From NCBI GenBank assembly GCA_937922675.1, contig CALAJN010000006.1, forward strand, positions 124,001 through 188,000: a stretch of DNA of 64,000 nt. Reading direction: 5' to 3'. The position numbers and the translations under genes are program-made. This document shows, one piece after another, positions 9,972 through 18,430 of the stretch. Source of the stretch: an uncultured Granulosicoccaceae bacterium. Lineage in GTDB: Bacteria; Pseudomonadota; Gammaproteobacteria; Granulosicoccales; Granulosicoccaceae. The notes beneath the pieces were generated by a model. The model ran no database searches. It was not told the origin of the DNA and was given only the letters and a program-made list of their open reading frames with translations. Every line of letters begins with the position of its first letter. Positions within the stretch are counted from its first letter, which is position 1.

Positions 9972-10807
9972 GTCTAGCCAAGCGCGAGATTGGGCAGAGC
10001 AGCTCTGAGAGCGCACTTGACGATGCTCTGTTCAATGCCTTCAGGGAATTGACTCTGGAGACTACGGGCATACAGTTGGCCGCGTCCAAGAAGGCAATGC
10101 TGGTGACTCGGCTTAGCAAGCGTCTCAATGCGCTGGGAATGACGAGTTTCAAGGACTACCTTGCGCTTGTATCAAGGACCGATGAGCCTGAGCGTCGAGC
10201 CTTTATTGACGCGGTTACCACCAACTTGACCTATTTTTTTCGCGAGCCACATCACTTTGAAGTCTTGCAGAGCTTGTTGCGTAAACGCGAGGCCGAATCA
10301 TCAACGCTACCGATACGCATCTGGTCTGCCGGATGCAGCAGTGGCCAGGAGCCATATTCACTCGCGATCTCGGTAGAGGAGTCTGGCATCCTGAAAACTC
10401 GTCAAGTGCGCATTCTCTGCACGGATATCCACTCCGACATGGCCCGTCGGACATCACGTGGCTCCTTCGATGAGTCTGGTATGCGAGGCTTGTCCGATGA
10501 ACGTCGCAAACGCTGGTTCAAGCAAGGTCTGGATGGGCGCTGGGATGCGGATGAGTCGCTACGCTCACTACTGATCTGTAAACCACTCAATCTGTTTGAC
10601 TCCTGGCCTATCAAGCCGGGTGTTGACTATATTTTTTGTCGCAACACCTTGATCTACTTCGATGAACACCGCACGCAATCGGTGCTGCGAGGATTCGCCA
10701 GTCGGCAAAATCCAGGAGGGCATTTGTTCATCGGCCATTCAGAACGCATTGATGGCGTTGGTGACCTTTATCGCCGTGTGGATAACACGGCATTCGAACG
10801 CTGCTGA
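9968..10807 (+). CDS. cheR: Chemotaxis protein methyltransferase CheR
   Basis: The 279-residue product uses S-adenosylmethionine to methylate receptor glutamates. It has the N-terminal all-helical CheR domain and the methyltransferase core with IWSAGCSSGQEPYSLA (SAM loop), ILCTDIHSDM, and DYIFCRNTLIYFD. The GTG at 9968 overlaps the previous stop as GTGA and is a more natural start than an upstream ATG at 9932 inside the STAS gene. The transducer at 3549-5975 ends in a pentapeptide that could dock this enzyme through its beta-subdomain. Confidence 0.93.
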   Translation: MSLAKREIGQSSSESALDDALFNAFRELTLETTGIQLAASKKAMLVTRLSKRLNALGMTSFKDYLALVSRTDEPERRAFIDAVTTNLTYFFREPHHFEVLQSLLRKREAESSTLPIRIWSAGCSSGQEPYSLAISVEESGILKTRQVRILCTDIHSDMARRTSRGSFDESGMRGLSDERRKRWFKQGLDGRWDADESLRSLLICKPLNLFDSWPIKPGVDYIFCRNTLIYFDEHRTQSVLRGFASRQNPGGHLFIGHSERIDGVGDLYRRVDNTAFERC

Positions 10808-10868
10808 CGCCTTTCATTGATTGTATGAAAGCACCACTGTCATCATTGTTGTCTACAGGAAAGATCCA

Positions 10869-12002
10869 ATGTCTACCGCTGCACCTTTATCGAGTGCTTT
10901 AGACAGTTCAGTGCGTTCACCGGTCAGAGTCCTCATTGTGGATGACTCGGTGGCACTGGGACAATTTCTCACCCGTATATTCGAGTCGGTGCCGGATATC
11001 GATGTGGTGGGCCATGCTCTGGATCCGTATCAGGCGCGTGACATGATCAAGGAGCTGGATCCTGACGTGCTCACTCTGGATGTCGAGATGCCACGCATGG
11101 ATGGTCTGACGTTTCTGCGCAATCTCATGCGGCTGCGCCCCATGCCCGTTGTCATGTTGTCGATGCTTACCGAGAAAGGCGCTTCGGTCACTCTGGATGC
11201 TCTTGAGGCTGGAGCAGTCGACTTCATGGTAAAGCGGTCCCCGAACGACTCCAGCTGTATGCAGGTCTATGCGGCGGGCATCGTGGAGCGAGTTCGAAAT
11301 GCCGCTGCCATGACAGTTCAGCCTGTACGGGATGTGTCTGTCGCGTCCTATGCACACGGTGTAGAGCAGGGTGTGCCTGAAGTTACTGCATGCCGCCAGC
11401 GGCTTGAGTTGACACGCCCTGTGTCTTCTCGGCTCAAAAGTGTTATCTGCGTGGGCTCTTCCACTGGAGGCCCCGAGGCGCTGAGGCAGATGCTGTCATC
11501 GCTTGAGGCTCCAGACTGCGCTCTACTGTTTGCCCAGCACATGCCAGAGCGATTCATGCCTCCATTTGCCGAGCGCCTCGACCGCTTGTCGACACACGAG
11601 ATTCGTATTGCAGAACAAGGCGAGCCGATTGTTGCTGGACGTGGCTATGTGGCGCCTGGAGATTGTCATCTTGAGGTGGGTGGCGCACCCGGGGCCCCCA
11701 CTTGTCTGATTCGGGATACCGACAAGGTAGCGGGCCATCGTCCTTCGGTTGATGTGCTGTTCAACAGTGCATCGTCCAGCTTGAAGTCCAGCGCGATCGG
11801 GGTGCTACTAACCGGCATGGGTGAAGACGGCTCCCAGGGTTTGAAGTCGATGCACGAGTCGGGGGCGCTTACCCTGATACAAGACCAGCAGAGCAGTGCG
11901 GTATGGGGAATGCCCGGTCGCGCACATGAGCTCGGTGCCGCTGATGCTGTTCTACCACTGCGCAAGATCGGCCCTGTCATCGGTCACTTGATGAAGAGCT
12001 AG
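10869..12002 (+). CDS. cheB: Chemotaxis glutamate methylesterase/deamidase CheB
   Basis: About 377 residues: an N-terminal receiver domain with the acidic pair in VDDS and phosphoacceptor Asp71 (LDVEMPRMDG), a linker, and a C-terminal methylesterase domain. The catalytic Ser is in GSSTGGPEAL, the His in AQHMPERF and the Asp in TGMGEDGSQG. It opposes CheR for receptor adaptation. The ATG at 10869 has AGGAAAG upstream; a TTG 48 bases earlier would add residues without homology. It is the last gene of the che operon and ends 3 bases before the convergent purD stop. Confidence 0.94.
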   Translation: MSTAAPLSSALDSSVRSPVRVLIVDDSVALGQFLTRIFESVPDIDVVGHALDPYQARDMIKELDPDVLTLDVEMPRMDGLTFLRNLMRLRPMPVVMLSMLTEKGASVTLDALEAGAVDFMVKRSPNDSSCMQVYAAGIVERVRNAAAMTVQPVRDVSVASYAHGVEQGVPEVTACRQRLELTRPVSSRLKSVICVGSSTGGPEALRQMLSSLEAPDCALLFAQHMPERFMPPFAERLDRLSTHEIRIAEQGEPIVAGRGYVAPGDCHLEVGGAPGAPTCLIRDTDKVAGHRPSVDVLFNSASSSLKSSAIGVLLTGMGEDGSQGLKSMHESGALTLIQDQQSSAVWGMPGRAHELGAADAVLPLRKIGPVIGHLMKS

Positions 12003-12005
12003 GCG

Positions 12006-13280
12006 TTACAGCAAGGCTCTATGCCCGATGTCACGACGATAGCGCGCGCCATCAAAATGTACTTTGGCAGCCGCTGTGTCGGCCGTATTCTTGGCTGACG
12101 CCAGATCGATCCCGGTAGCCGTCACACAGAGTATGCGACCGCCGTTGGTCACCAGTTGGCCGTCCCGCTCGGCAGTTCCAGCATGGAAAATCACACACTC
12201 TTGTGCGTCGATCTGGTCAAGTCCGGATAGGGGTGCCCCGCGACTTGAACCAGCCGGATAATCCCCGGCGGCCAACACGATCCCGATCGCCGTATCACGT
12301 GACCAGTCGGCCGACACACTGGCGAGGTTGCCCGCAGCGGTTGCCTCGAGTAGATCGACCAGATCGCTGTCCAGTCGCATGAGCAGGGGCTGAGTTTCAG
12401 GGTCGCCCAGACGCACGTTGTACTCAATCACACGCGGCTCGCCGACTTCGTCAATCATCAAGCCTATGTAGAGAAATCCTCGGTAGTCGATGCCGTCTTC
12501 TCTGAGCCCGCGAAGTGACGGCTCTAGAATCTTCTTGACCACACGCTCATGCACGGCGTCGGTCACCACGGGTGCGGGTGAATAGGCACCCATGCCGCCG
12601 GTGTTTGGACCGGTGTCACCCTCGTCGCGTGCCTTGTGGTCCTGGCTTGTGGCAAAGGGCAGGGCGGTGTTGCCATCGATCAGCGCAATGAAGCTGGCTT
12701 CCTCGCCGGGGAGGAAGGATTCGATGACAACCCGGTGTCCGGCCTGGCCGTGGCGTGCTCCGCTGAGCATGTCGCGTACTGCCGCACGGGCATCGTGCAT
12801 GTCATGCGCGACCACAACGCCCTTGCCGGCTGCGAGGCCATCTGCCTTGATCACAATCGGTACGCCCTCGGACTCGATCATCGCGAGTGCCTCTTCCTCT
12901 GAGGTAAAGCTCCCATAGGCCGCCGTCGGGATGGCATGGCGTGACATGAAGTCTTTCGCGTGGGCCTTGCTGCCCTCCAGAGCGGCTCCGTCTGCCCCCG
13001 GTCCCACAGTCGGTATGCCGACATTGCGCAAGGCGTCCGCGAGCCCTGCCACCAAAGGCGCTTCGGGGCCGATCACCGCAAGGGCCACCTGTTGGTCACG
13101 CGCAAAGGCGGTTACCGCGTCAATATCGGTGACATCCAGTGTGATGTTGGTGGTCTTTGGCTCCCTGGCAGTACCGGGGTTACCCGGCGCGACGGAGAGG
13201 CGCGTCAGACGTGATGAGTGAGCGAGTTTCCACGCGATCGCGTGTTCACGCCCGCCATTGCCGATAAGAAGAATATGCAT
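12006..13280 (-). CDS. purD: Phosphoribosylamine-glycine ligase
   Basis: This 424-residue protein has typical PurD length. It begins MHILLIGNGGREHAIAWKLA, the diagnostic N-terminus, and carries the ATP-grasp segments KADGLAAGKGVVVA and EYNVRLGDPETQ. It makes glycinamide ribonucleotide in the second step of purine synthesis. In many gammaproteobacteria purD follows purH; here it stands alone, convergent with cheB. Its start lies within the 5' flank of the divergent lyase gene. Confidence 0.97.
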   Translation of the reverse strand: MHILLIGNGGREHAIAWKLAHSSRLTRLSVAPGNPGTAREPKTTNITLDVTDIDAVTAFARDQQVALAVIGPEAPLVAGLADALRNVGIPTVGPGADGAALEGSKAHAKDFMSRHAIPTAAYGSFTSEEEALAMIESEGVPIVIKADGLAAGKGVVVAHDMHDARAAVRDMLSGARHGQAGHRVVIESFLPGEEASFIALIDGNTALPFATSQDHKARDEGDTGPNTGGMGAYSPAPVVTDAVHERVVKKILEPSLRGLREDGIDYRGFLYIGLMIDEVGEPRVIEYNVRLGDPETQPLLMRLDSDLVDLLEATAAGNLASVSADWSRDTAIGIVLAAGDYPAGSSRGAPLSGLDQIDAQECVIFHAGTAERDGQLVTNGGRILCVTATGIDLASAKNTADTAAAKVHFDGARYRRDIGHRALL

Positions 13281-13415
13281 TTGCCTATTGTACGGCCAGC
13301 AGTTCCGGATGACGCTCTTGACACGAACAGCGCGTTGGTACCAGATGCAAACTTATTCCAGTCGGTGAACCCGGTTGAGCGGTATGCTGCAGCACCGGGC
13401 TGTGTGATCGTGGCT

Positions 13416-14297
13416 GTGCTTCTGTCCAACAAACTGGTACCTCGCGGTGCCTTGTACATGCCCGCCTCCTCGGAACGGATGCTTTGCAAGGGGCCCGCCC
13501 TGGGCGCGGACGCCATCATCATCGACCTTGAGGATTCCGTAGCGCCAGAATGCAAGCGGGATGCGCGTGCAGCCGCTGTCAGGGCTCTGACCTCGCTGGA
13601 CTATGGCAGCTCTCTGCGGGTGCTGCGGCTCAACGCTGACAACACGGATGCGCAGGAGCAGGATATCGCTGCAGCGGTTGCGGCCGTACCGGATGCGGTG
13701 GTGCTGCCCAAGGGCGAGAATGGTGAACAGATTGCCGGTTTCATCGAGCGTCTCGAGACTGCCGGACTGCCCACACATGTTGCTCTATGGGTGATGCTTG
13801 AATCACCCGCGGCCGTTCTCGCAGCGCCCTCGATAGCCGCATGTGCACGCAACCACGCGCGTTTTACGACCATAGTCGTCGGTAATAACGACCTGTCACT
13901 GGCCGCTGGAATGGTCGTACCTGCACCACGCACACTGCTGCAACCGTGGCTGATGACCTTCGTCGCTACCGCGCGTGCCGGAGAGATTGCCATCCTTGAT
14001 GGTGTCTACAACGACTTCCGTGATGAGAGAGGCTTTGTTGATGACTGCGCGGCGTCCGCCGCCTGCGGCATGGATGGACGAACACTCATTCATCCCAGTC
14101 AGATCGCTCAGGCCCATACGAGTTTTTCACCCGATGGCGCAGCGATCGAAGACGCACGTGCGGTTGTCGCAGCCTTCGCCGATCCTGTCAATGCCGGGCG
14201 TGGCGCTGTATCACTTGACGGGCGCATGCTGGAGCTGTTGCATCTTTCGCGTGCGCAGAAGACGCTGGCGCGCGCCGCGAGGTGTGATGACACATGA
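13416..14297 (+). CDS. CitE-like CoA-ester lyase (HpcH/HpaI family)
   Basis: A beta/alpha-barrel lyase of the citrate lyase beta-subunit / malyl-CoA lyase type. Family features are ALYMPASSERML near the N-terminus, IDLEDSVAPECK with the Mg-binding acids, a strand ending VGNNDLSLA, and GRTLIHPSQI near the C-terminus. Substrate specificity (citramalyl-CoA, malyl-CoA or another acyl-CoA) is not readable. The frame is open back to 13218, into purD, but family similarity begins only around 13440. The start is therefore uncertain: GTG codons at 13404-13416 are the likeliest, and an ATG at 13275 is possible. The stop overlaps the exporter gene (ATGA). Confidence 0.8.
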   Translation: MLLSNKLVPRGALYMPASSERMLCKGPALGADAIIIDLEDSVAPECKRDARAAAVRALTSLDYGSSLRVLRLNADNTDAQEQDIAAAVAAVPDAVVLPKGENGEQIAGFIERLETAGLPTHVALWVMLESPAAVLAAPSIAACARNHARFTTIVVGNNDLSLAAGMVVPAPRTLLQPWLMTFVATARAGEIAILDGVYNDFRDERGFVDDCAASAACGMDGRTLIHPSQIAQAHTSFSPDGAAIEDARAVVAAFADPVNAGRGAVSLDGRMLELLHLSRAQKTLARAARCDDT

Positions 14298-15505
14298 CCG
14301 CTGAGCGCAAAGCTGCCATTGCGCCAGAGATGAAGCTCGGTGCTGTCTTGCTCGTCCTGCTCACGGCCATCTCTGCAGTCGGGCCACTCGCAATGAACGG
14401 TGTCCTGCCCGCGACTACGGCGGTTATGGCGGAGTTTTCGGCAGGCTATGGCGCGACACAGCTGGTCCTGACGGTGTTTCTTGTTGCGATTCTGATCGCG
14501 CAGGTGATCATCGGGCGAGCATCGGATGTACTTGGCCGACGACCCGTCATGGTGTCCTGTTTGGTCGTGTTTTCGGTCGGTAGTTCACTGTGTGCCATCG
14601 CACCCACGCTCGAATGGTTACTTGTTGCTCGATTCATTCAAGGCTTTGGAGCTTCTGCCTGCATGGTCCTTCCGAGAACCATCGTACGGGACATCTATAA
14701 TCAGAACGAGGCCGCCAGTGTTATCGGGTACATGACCACAGCGATGATGGTTGCACCACTTTTTGGCCCGGCACTCGGTGGCTGGATTACATCGCATCAT
14801 GACTGGCGCATGATGTATACCGGGCTTGCAATGTTGGGCGCAATAGTGACAACACTTGCGGTGCTCGCGCAGCGCGAAACTCGTGAGCAGGTGGTGTCAG
14901 ATGCGGTGAGTGTTCCCTTGTCCAGCACGCAACAGTTGTTCGCGGAGCGAAGCTTTGTCTCTACTGTCGTTTTGTTCACAGGCTCCGTGGGGGTTTACTT
15001 CACCTTCCTTGCCGGCGCACCAGGTGTCGCTATGCAAAGCCGTGGCATGAATCCCTCGGAGTATGGGATATGGTTTGCGCTGGTCGGTACGGGTTATCTG
15101 GCAGGTAATCTGGTTGCGGGACGTTTTTCATCACGCATCGGTACACACCGTATGATTCGCCTCGGGTTGATACCTCTGGCAATTGGGCACGTATTGTTCT
15201 GGCTCTTGTCCGGAATATCGCATCCCATTGCGCTGTTTTTGCCGATGCAGTTCTGCGCCTTCAGCAACGGCATGTCCTTGCCCAACCTGATGTCAACGAT
15301 CATGAGCGTCAAGCCGTCATTGGCGGGAACCGCATCTGGCCTTGCCGGCACAGTACAGATGAGTGTTGGTGTGCTGCTGACCGTAGCCGTTGGTTATCTA
15401 TTGCCGGCCAGTGATCTCTGGTTTTTTGTACTGCTGAGCGCCTGTGGCCTGTGTGCAGCGGTGGGGGCTCGTATGATGTTCAGCGGGCAACGCGCGAGCG
15501 CCTAG
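14294..15505 (+). CDS. MFS drug/metabolite exporter, Bcr/CflA type
   Basis: A 403-residue polytopic protein with about 12 hydrophobic segments. MFS motif A is present as GRASDVLGRRPVM between helices 2 and 3, and helix 4 to 5 has LPRTIVRDIY, characteristic of the Bcr/CflA subgroup that exports drugs or metabolites by proton antiport. It is coupled by ATGA to the CitE-like gene, so its physiological cargo may relate to that lyase, which is inference. Its TAG stop overlaps the convergent SDR stop inside a shared CTAG. Confidence 0.88.
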   Translation: MTAERKAAIAPEMKLGAVLLVLLTAISAVGPLAMNGVLPATTAVMAEFSAGYGATQLVLTVFLVAILIAQVIIGRASDVLGRRPVMVSCLVVFSVGSSLCAIAPTLEWLLVARFIQGFGASACMVLPRTIVRDIYNQNEAASVIGYMTTAMMVAPLFGPALGGWITSHHDWRMMYTGLAMLGAIVTTLAVLAQRETREQVVSDAVSVPLSSTQQLFAERSFVSTVVLFTGSVGVYFTFLAGAPGVAMQSRGMNPSEYGIWFALVGTGYLAGNLVAGRFSSRIGTHRMIRLGLIPLAIGHVLFWLLSGISHPIALFLPMQFCAFSNGMSLPNLMSTIMSVKPSLAGTASGLAGTVQMSVGVLLTVAVGYLLPASDLWFFVLLSACGLCAAVGARMMFSGQRASA

Positions 15506-16320
15506 CGCTGCCCGCCATTGATCTCGAGCACTTGTCCTGTGATGTATCCGGACAGAGCGCCAGAGGCGAGAAACAGATAACTCGCAGCGCAGTCCTCGGG
15601 TGTGCCAAGGCGCTGCAAGGGGATGGCTGTGCGCGTTTTTTCAAGTTTCTCAGGGCTCGAGTACCGCGCGTGGAAGTCGGTGTCTATTACGCCGGGAGAT
15701 ACCGCATTTGCGCGAATATTCATCGGCGCGAGTTCTCTTGCCAGTGAGCGAGTCCATGTCGAGATAAAACCCTTGCTCGCGGAGTAGATAGACGAGCCCG
15801 GACTTCCGCCAGTAGTCGCAGAGATGGACACAGTGCTAACGATTGCCGCTGTACCGTTAGTAGCTGCCGTCTTCTCGAGCGCCGGCAACAGTGCACGCGT
15901 AATGCGTACTGGAGCGCTTTGATTGAGCTCCACAATCAGGTCGTAGTCGGTGTCACCGAGATCACCAGCCGGGAAACGCCCGACCATGGTGCCAGCGTTG
16001 TGGATCAGCACATCAATGCGATCGGTCAGCTTCAGAATCTCGCTGGCAAACCGATCCTGTTCATCGCGAGAGGTAAAGTCAGCAGCCAGAGGGTCTTGGC
16101 GGCTACTGGATTTTCCGTGTGCGCTCGCTCGTCCGGCCTCTCGTCCAGGGTGGGCCAGGACGGTGGCGCCGCAGCCAGCAAGCGCATCAGCGACGCACTT
16201 GCCGATGCCGCGGCCGGCTCCTGTGACGACTGCCGTGCAGCCGCTGAACAGTGTTCGTGAAAACGCGGTGGTTATTGACAAATTCTGGGGCGCTTTGCTG
16301 GCTGATTTATCGTCGCTCAT
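15502..16320 (-). CDS. Short-chain dehydrogenase/reductase
   Basis: A 272-residue classical SDR. Visible motifs are TGAGRGIGK (cofactor loop), HNAGTMVG (NNAG-type motif) and the catalytic Ser with YSASK, followed by the PG motif VSPGVIDTDF. The C-terminus SGYITGQVLEINGG is typical of 3-oxoacyl-ACP reductase-like SDRs. The N-terminal 25 residues precede the Rossmann fold and may be over-called. An Arg further along the first strand suggests NADP(H). The substrate cannot be predicted and no related pathway gene adjoins it. Confidence 0.86.
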   Translation of the reverse strand: MSDDKSASKAPQNLSITTAFSRTLFSGCTAVVTGAGRGIGKCVADALAGCGATVLAHPGREAGRASAHGKSSSRQDPLAADFTSRDEQDRFASEILKLTDRIDVLIHNAGTMVGRFPAGDLGDTDYDLIVELNQSAPVRITRALLPALEKTAATNGTAAIVSTVSISATTGGSPGSSIYSASKGFISTWTRSLARELAPMNIRANAVSPGVIDTDFHARYSSPEKLEKTRTAIPLQRLGTPEDCAASYLFLASGALSGYITGQVLEINGGQR

Positions 16321-16378
16321 GCAACGAGTCTAAACGAGCTCCATGCGCTAGATGGCTTGTCAGACCGACTTGGCAGGC

Positions 16379-16831
16379 TCAGTTAGCCGGTAAGGGGTAC
16401 AGAATTTTCTGTCCTTCCAGGATGTTGGAGCCGGAGATACCGTTGATTTCACGCAGGGTGTTTACATCGGTGCCAAACTTCCTGGCGATCGAGTAGAGGT
16501 AGTCCCCCCACCGAACCTCGTAGGTGCCATAGACGCTCTGAGACTCGATGGACGTCGTTGCCTCGAAGCCGAGTATTGACTCACCCACTACAGGTTGACC
16601 TTGGGCGCTGGCCGGGACTTCGACGATCTCAAGGGTCGCTGCACTCAGGTCAGAGCGATCGCTTACTGATCTGTAGGCAACCGGCGTAGCTACCGCTGCT
16701 GTGACAGCGAGTGCTGGCGATTGCTGGGCAAGCGGCAGTGCTGGCTGAGTGTTGGCGTGCCACCGATACACCCCGATCGCGAGGGCGCTGGCCGAGATTA
16801 CGAGGATGACGAGATCTGATCGAGCAATCAT
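16379..16831 (-). CDS. LysM-domain protein with N-terminal membrane anchor
   Basis: A 150-residue protein. A hydrophobic segment (about residues 8-20) follows a short N-terminus and indicates inner-membrane anchoring or an uncleaved signal. A low-complexity Ala/Val-rich stretch follows, then one C-terminal LysM domain with the pattern VRWGDYLYSIARKFGT...LREING...ILEGQKI. LysM binds peptidoglycan, so the protein probably sits between membrane and wall. No catalytic domain is present. The partner and function are unknown. Confidence 0.82.
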   Translation of the reverse strand: MIARSDLVILVISASALAIGVYRWHANTQPALPLAQQSPALAVTAAVATPVAYRSVSDRSDLSAATLEIVEVPASAQGQPVVGESILGFEATTSIESQSVYGTYEVRWGDYLYSIARKFGTDVNTLREINGISGSNILEGQKILYPLPAN

Positions 16832-17096
16832 TCGAACTGCGTCCGTGTCAAAAGATGAGCGGTACTATAACGACTCGCGGCGGTCTGAAACCCGGTAAAC
16901 GGCCCTACGTATCACTAGTTTGCGAACGACTCCCCGATCTTGAGAACCCGCTGTGCCGAAGCGTGAAGTGGCCACAATGCACGTCACATTTACTGACATG
17001 GCCGGGCACCGATCTCTGGCTTCACGGCCATGCACGAGGGGCGCTTTCAAGGGCCTGCTAAACGAGCAAGCCGGTAGATCCGGCGTCCGGGTATTC

Positions 17097-18404
17097 CTAG
17101 AGCAGGTCACAGGCTGCAGCGCCGCCCATCGCGGCTGCCAATAACCAGGGCCGCACGCGAGGGCCGCCTGGAAATCTGCCGACGTCGATTTGCTCGAGCA
17201 TGTCCAAATCTTCACGATTACCGATGATGGCTCGGGCCAGCGCGCTGCCACACGCGACAGACAGCGCTACGCCATGCCCGGAGTAACCAGCGGCTGCCAG
17301 CAATCCTGGGCGAAGCTCTCTTGCGAAGGGCATACGCGATGGCGTGATAGCGAGCGTGCCGCCCCACACGTGACTCAAACGCGTGGTGGCCAGGTCCGGG
17401 AACACCCGCCCGAGAGACCGACGCACGCGATCCTCTGGCTGTTGCGGGAAACGGTAGCGATAACCCTCGCCACCGCCATATATCAACCGTCCGTCTCGCG
17501 AACGTCTGAAGTAGCCAACAACGAAACGCGTATCTGCGATCGCAGCATCGCTCGGCAATAGGGTCGCGGCACGTTCGCCAAGCGGTTTTGTCGCCACCAC
17601 AAAGCTGTTGACAGGCATCACGTGTGCGGAGAGTTCAGGTAGTAGATCGTCGTGATAACCGTTGGTAGCGAACACGAGATGGGGGGCTGTGACACTGCCA
17701 CTCGGCGTTACAGCACGCCAATACCCATTCCTTGTGTCGATTCTGATTGCTGGAGAGTGCTCGTACAGGCGCACACCGTTTGCAAGCGCGGCGTCGGTCA
17801 TACCCAGAGCAAGCTTCAGAGGGTTGATATGGCCCGCTCCGTGATCAATGAGACCACCGTGGTAGAAATCCGAGGCGATATGTTCCTGGATCCCGGCGCG
17901 GTCCAGTGTCTGGCTTTGTGCATAGTCGAAGTGCTGCTGCGCGCCTTCAACGTAAGCCTGTAGCGCGGCTACGTGCCTACGCCGATGTGCGGCGATAACG
18001 ATGCCCGGTACATACTCGAGATCAAAGCCGTAACGTTTGCCTACCGAATGTACGCTGATCTTGGCAGATTCTGCGAAGCGCCATAGCGCCTGAGCCTGCG
18101 CGAGGCCATAGCTTGCCACCAGGTCGTTGGGGCCGATGTTGTATCCACTGCCCAGTTGACCCCCATTGCGACCTGAGGCACCCCAACCAGCACGATGTGC
18201 CTCGAGCAAGACGACATCTTTGCCGGTCTCTGCCAGATGCAGCGCAGCTGACAAACCCGTGAAGCCAGCACCGACCACCACAACATCGGCGTCAAGTTGT
18301 GTGTGCAGCGTTGCTGCGCGATGGCGACCTTGTGCCGCTGTCTCATCGGTATACAGACTAGGGGCGTATTTACCCTGTACGTCGTTGTCATGGAGCAGAC
18401 GCAT
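17097..18404 (-). CDS. puuB: FAD-dependent oxidoreductase, gamma-glutamylputrescine oxidase-like (copy 1)
   Basis: A D-amino-acid-oxidase-fold flavoprotein of about 435 residues. The FAD Rossmann motif is VVVGAGFTGLSAALHLAE, and GWGASGRNGGQ is the signature shared with PuuB and related amine oxidases. The C-terminal GYSGHGVALS closes the FAD site. PuuB oxidises gamma-glutamylputrescine to its aldehyde. I start at the ATG at 18404, since the upstream extension overlaps the synthetase gene and lacks similarity. It lies directly downstream of the PuuA-like gene. A second related oxidase lies at 20603-21886, so the two may act on different glutamylated amines. Confidence 0.82.
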   Translation of the reverse strand: MRLLHDNDVQGKYAPSLYTDETAAQGRHRAATLHTQLDADVVVVGAGFTGLSAALHLAETGKDVVLLEAHRAGWGASGRNGGQLGSGYNIGPNDLVASYGLAQAQALWRFAESAKISVHSVGKRYGFDLEYVPGIVIAAHRRRHVAALQAYVEGAQQHFDYAQSQTLDRAGIQEHIASDFYHGGLIDHGAGHINPLKLALGMTDAALANGVRLYEHSPAIRIDTRNGYWRAVTPSGSVTAPHLVFATNGYHDDLLPELSAHVMPVNSFVVATKPLGERAATLLPSDAAIADTRFVVGYFRRSRDGRLIYGGGEGYRYRFPQQPEDRVRRSLGRVFPDLATTRLSHVWGGTLAITPSRMPFARELRPGLLAAAGYSGHGVALSVACGSALARAIIGNREDLDMLEQIDVGRFPGGPRVRPWLLAAAMGGAAACDLL

Positions 18405-18430
18405 ACTGTTGTTCAGGCCCACGCTGTCGC

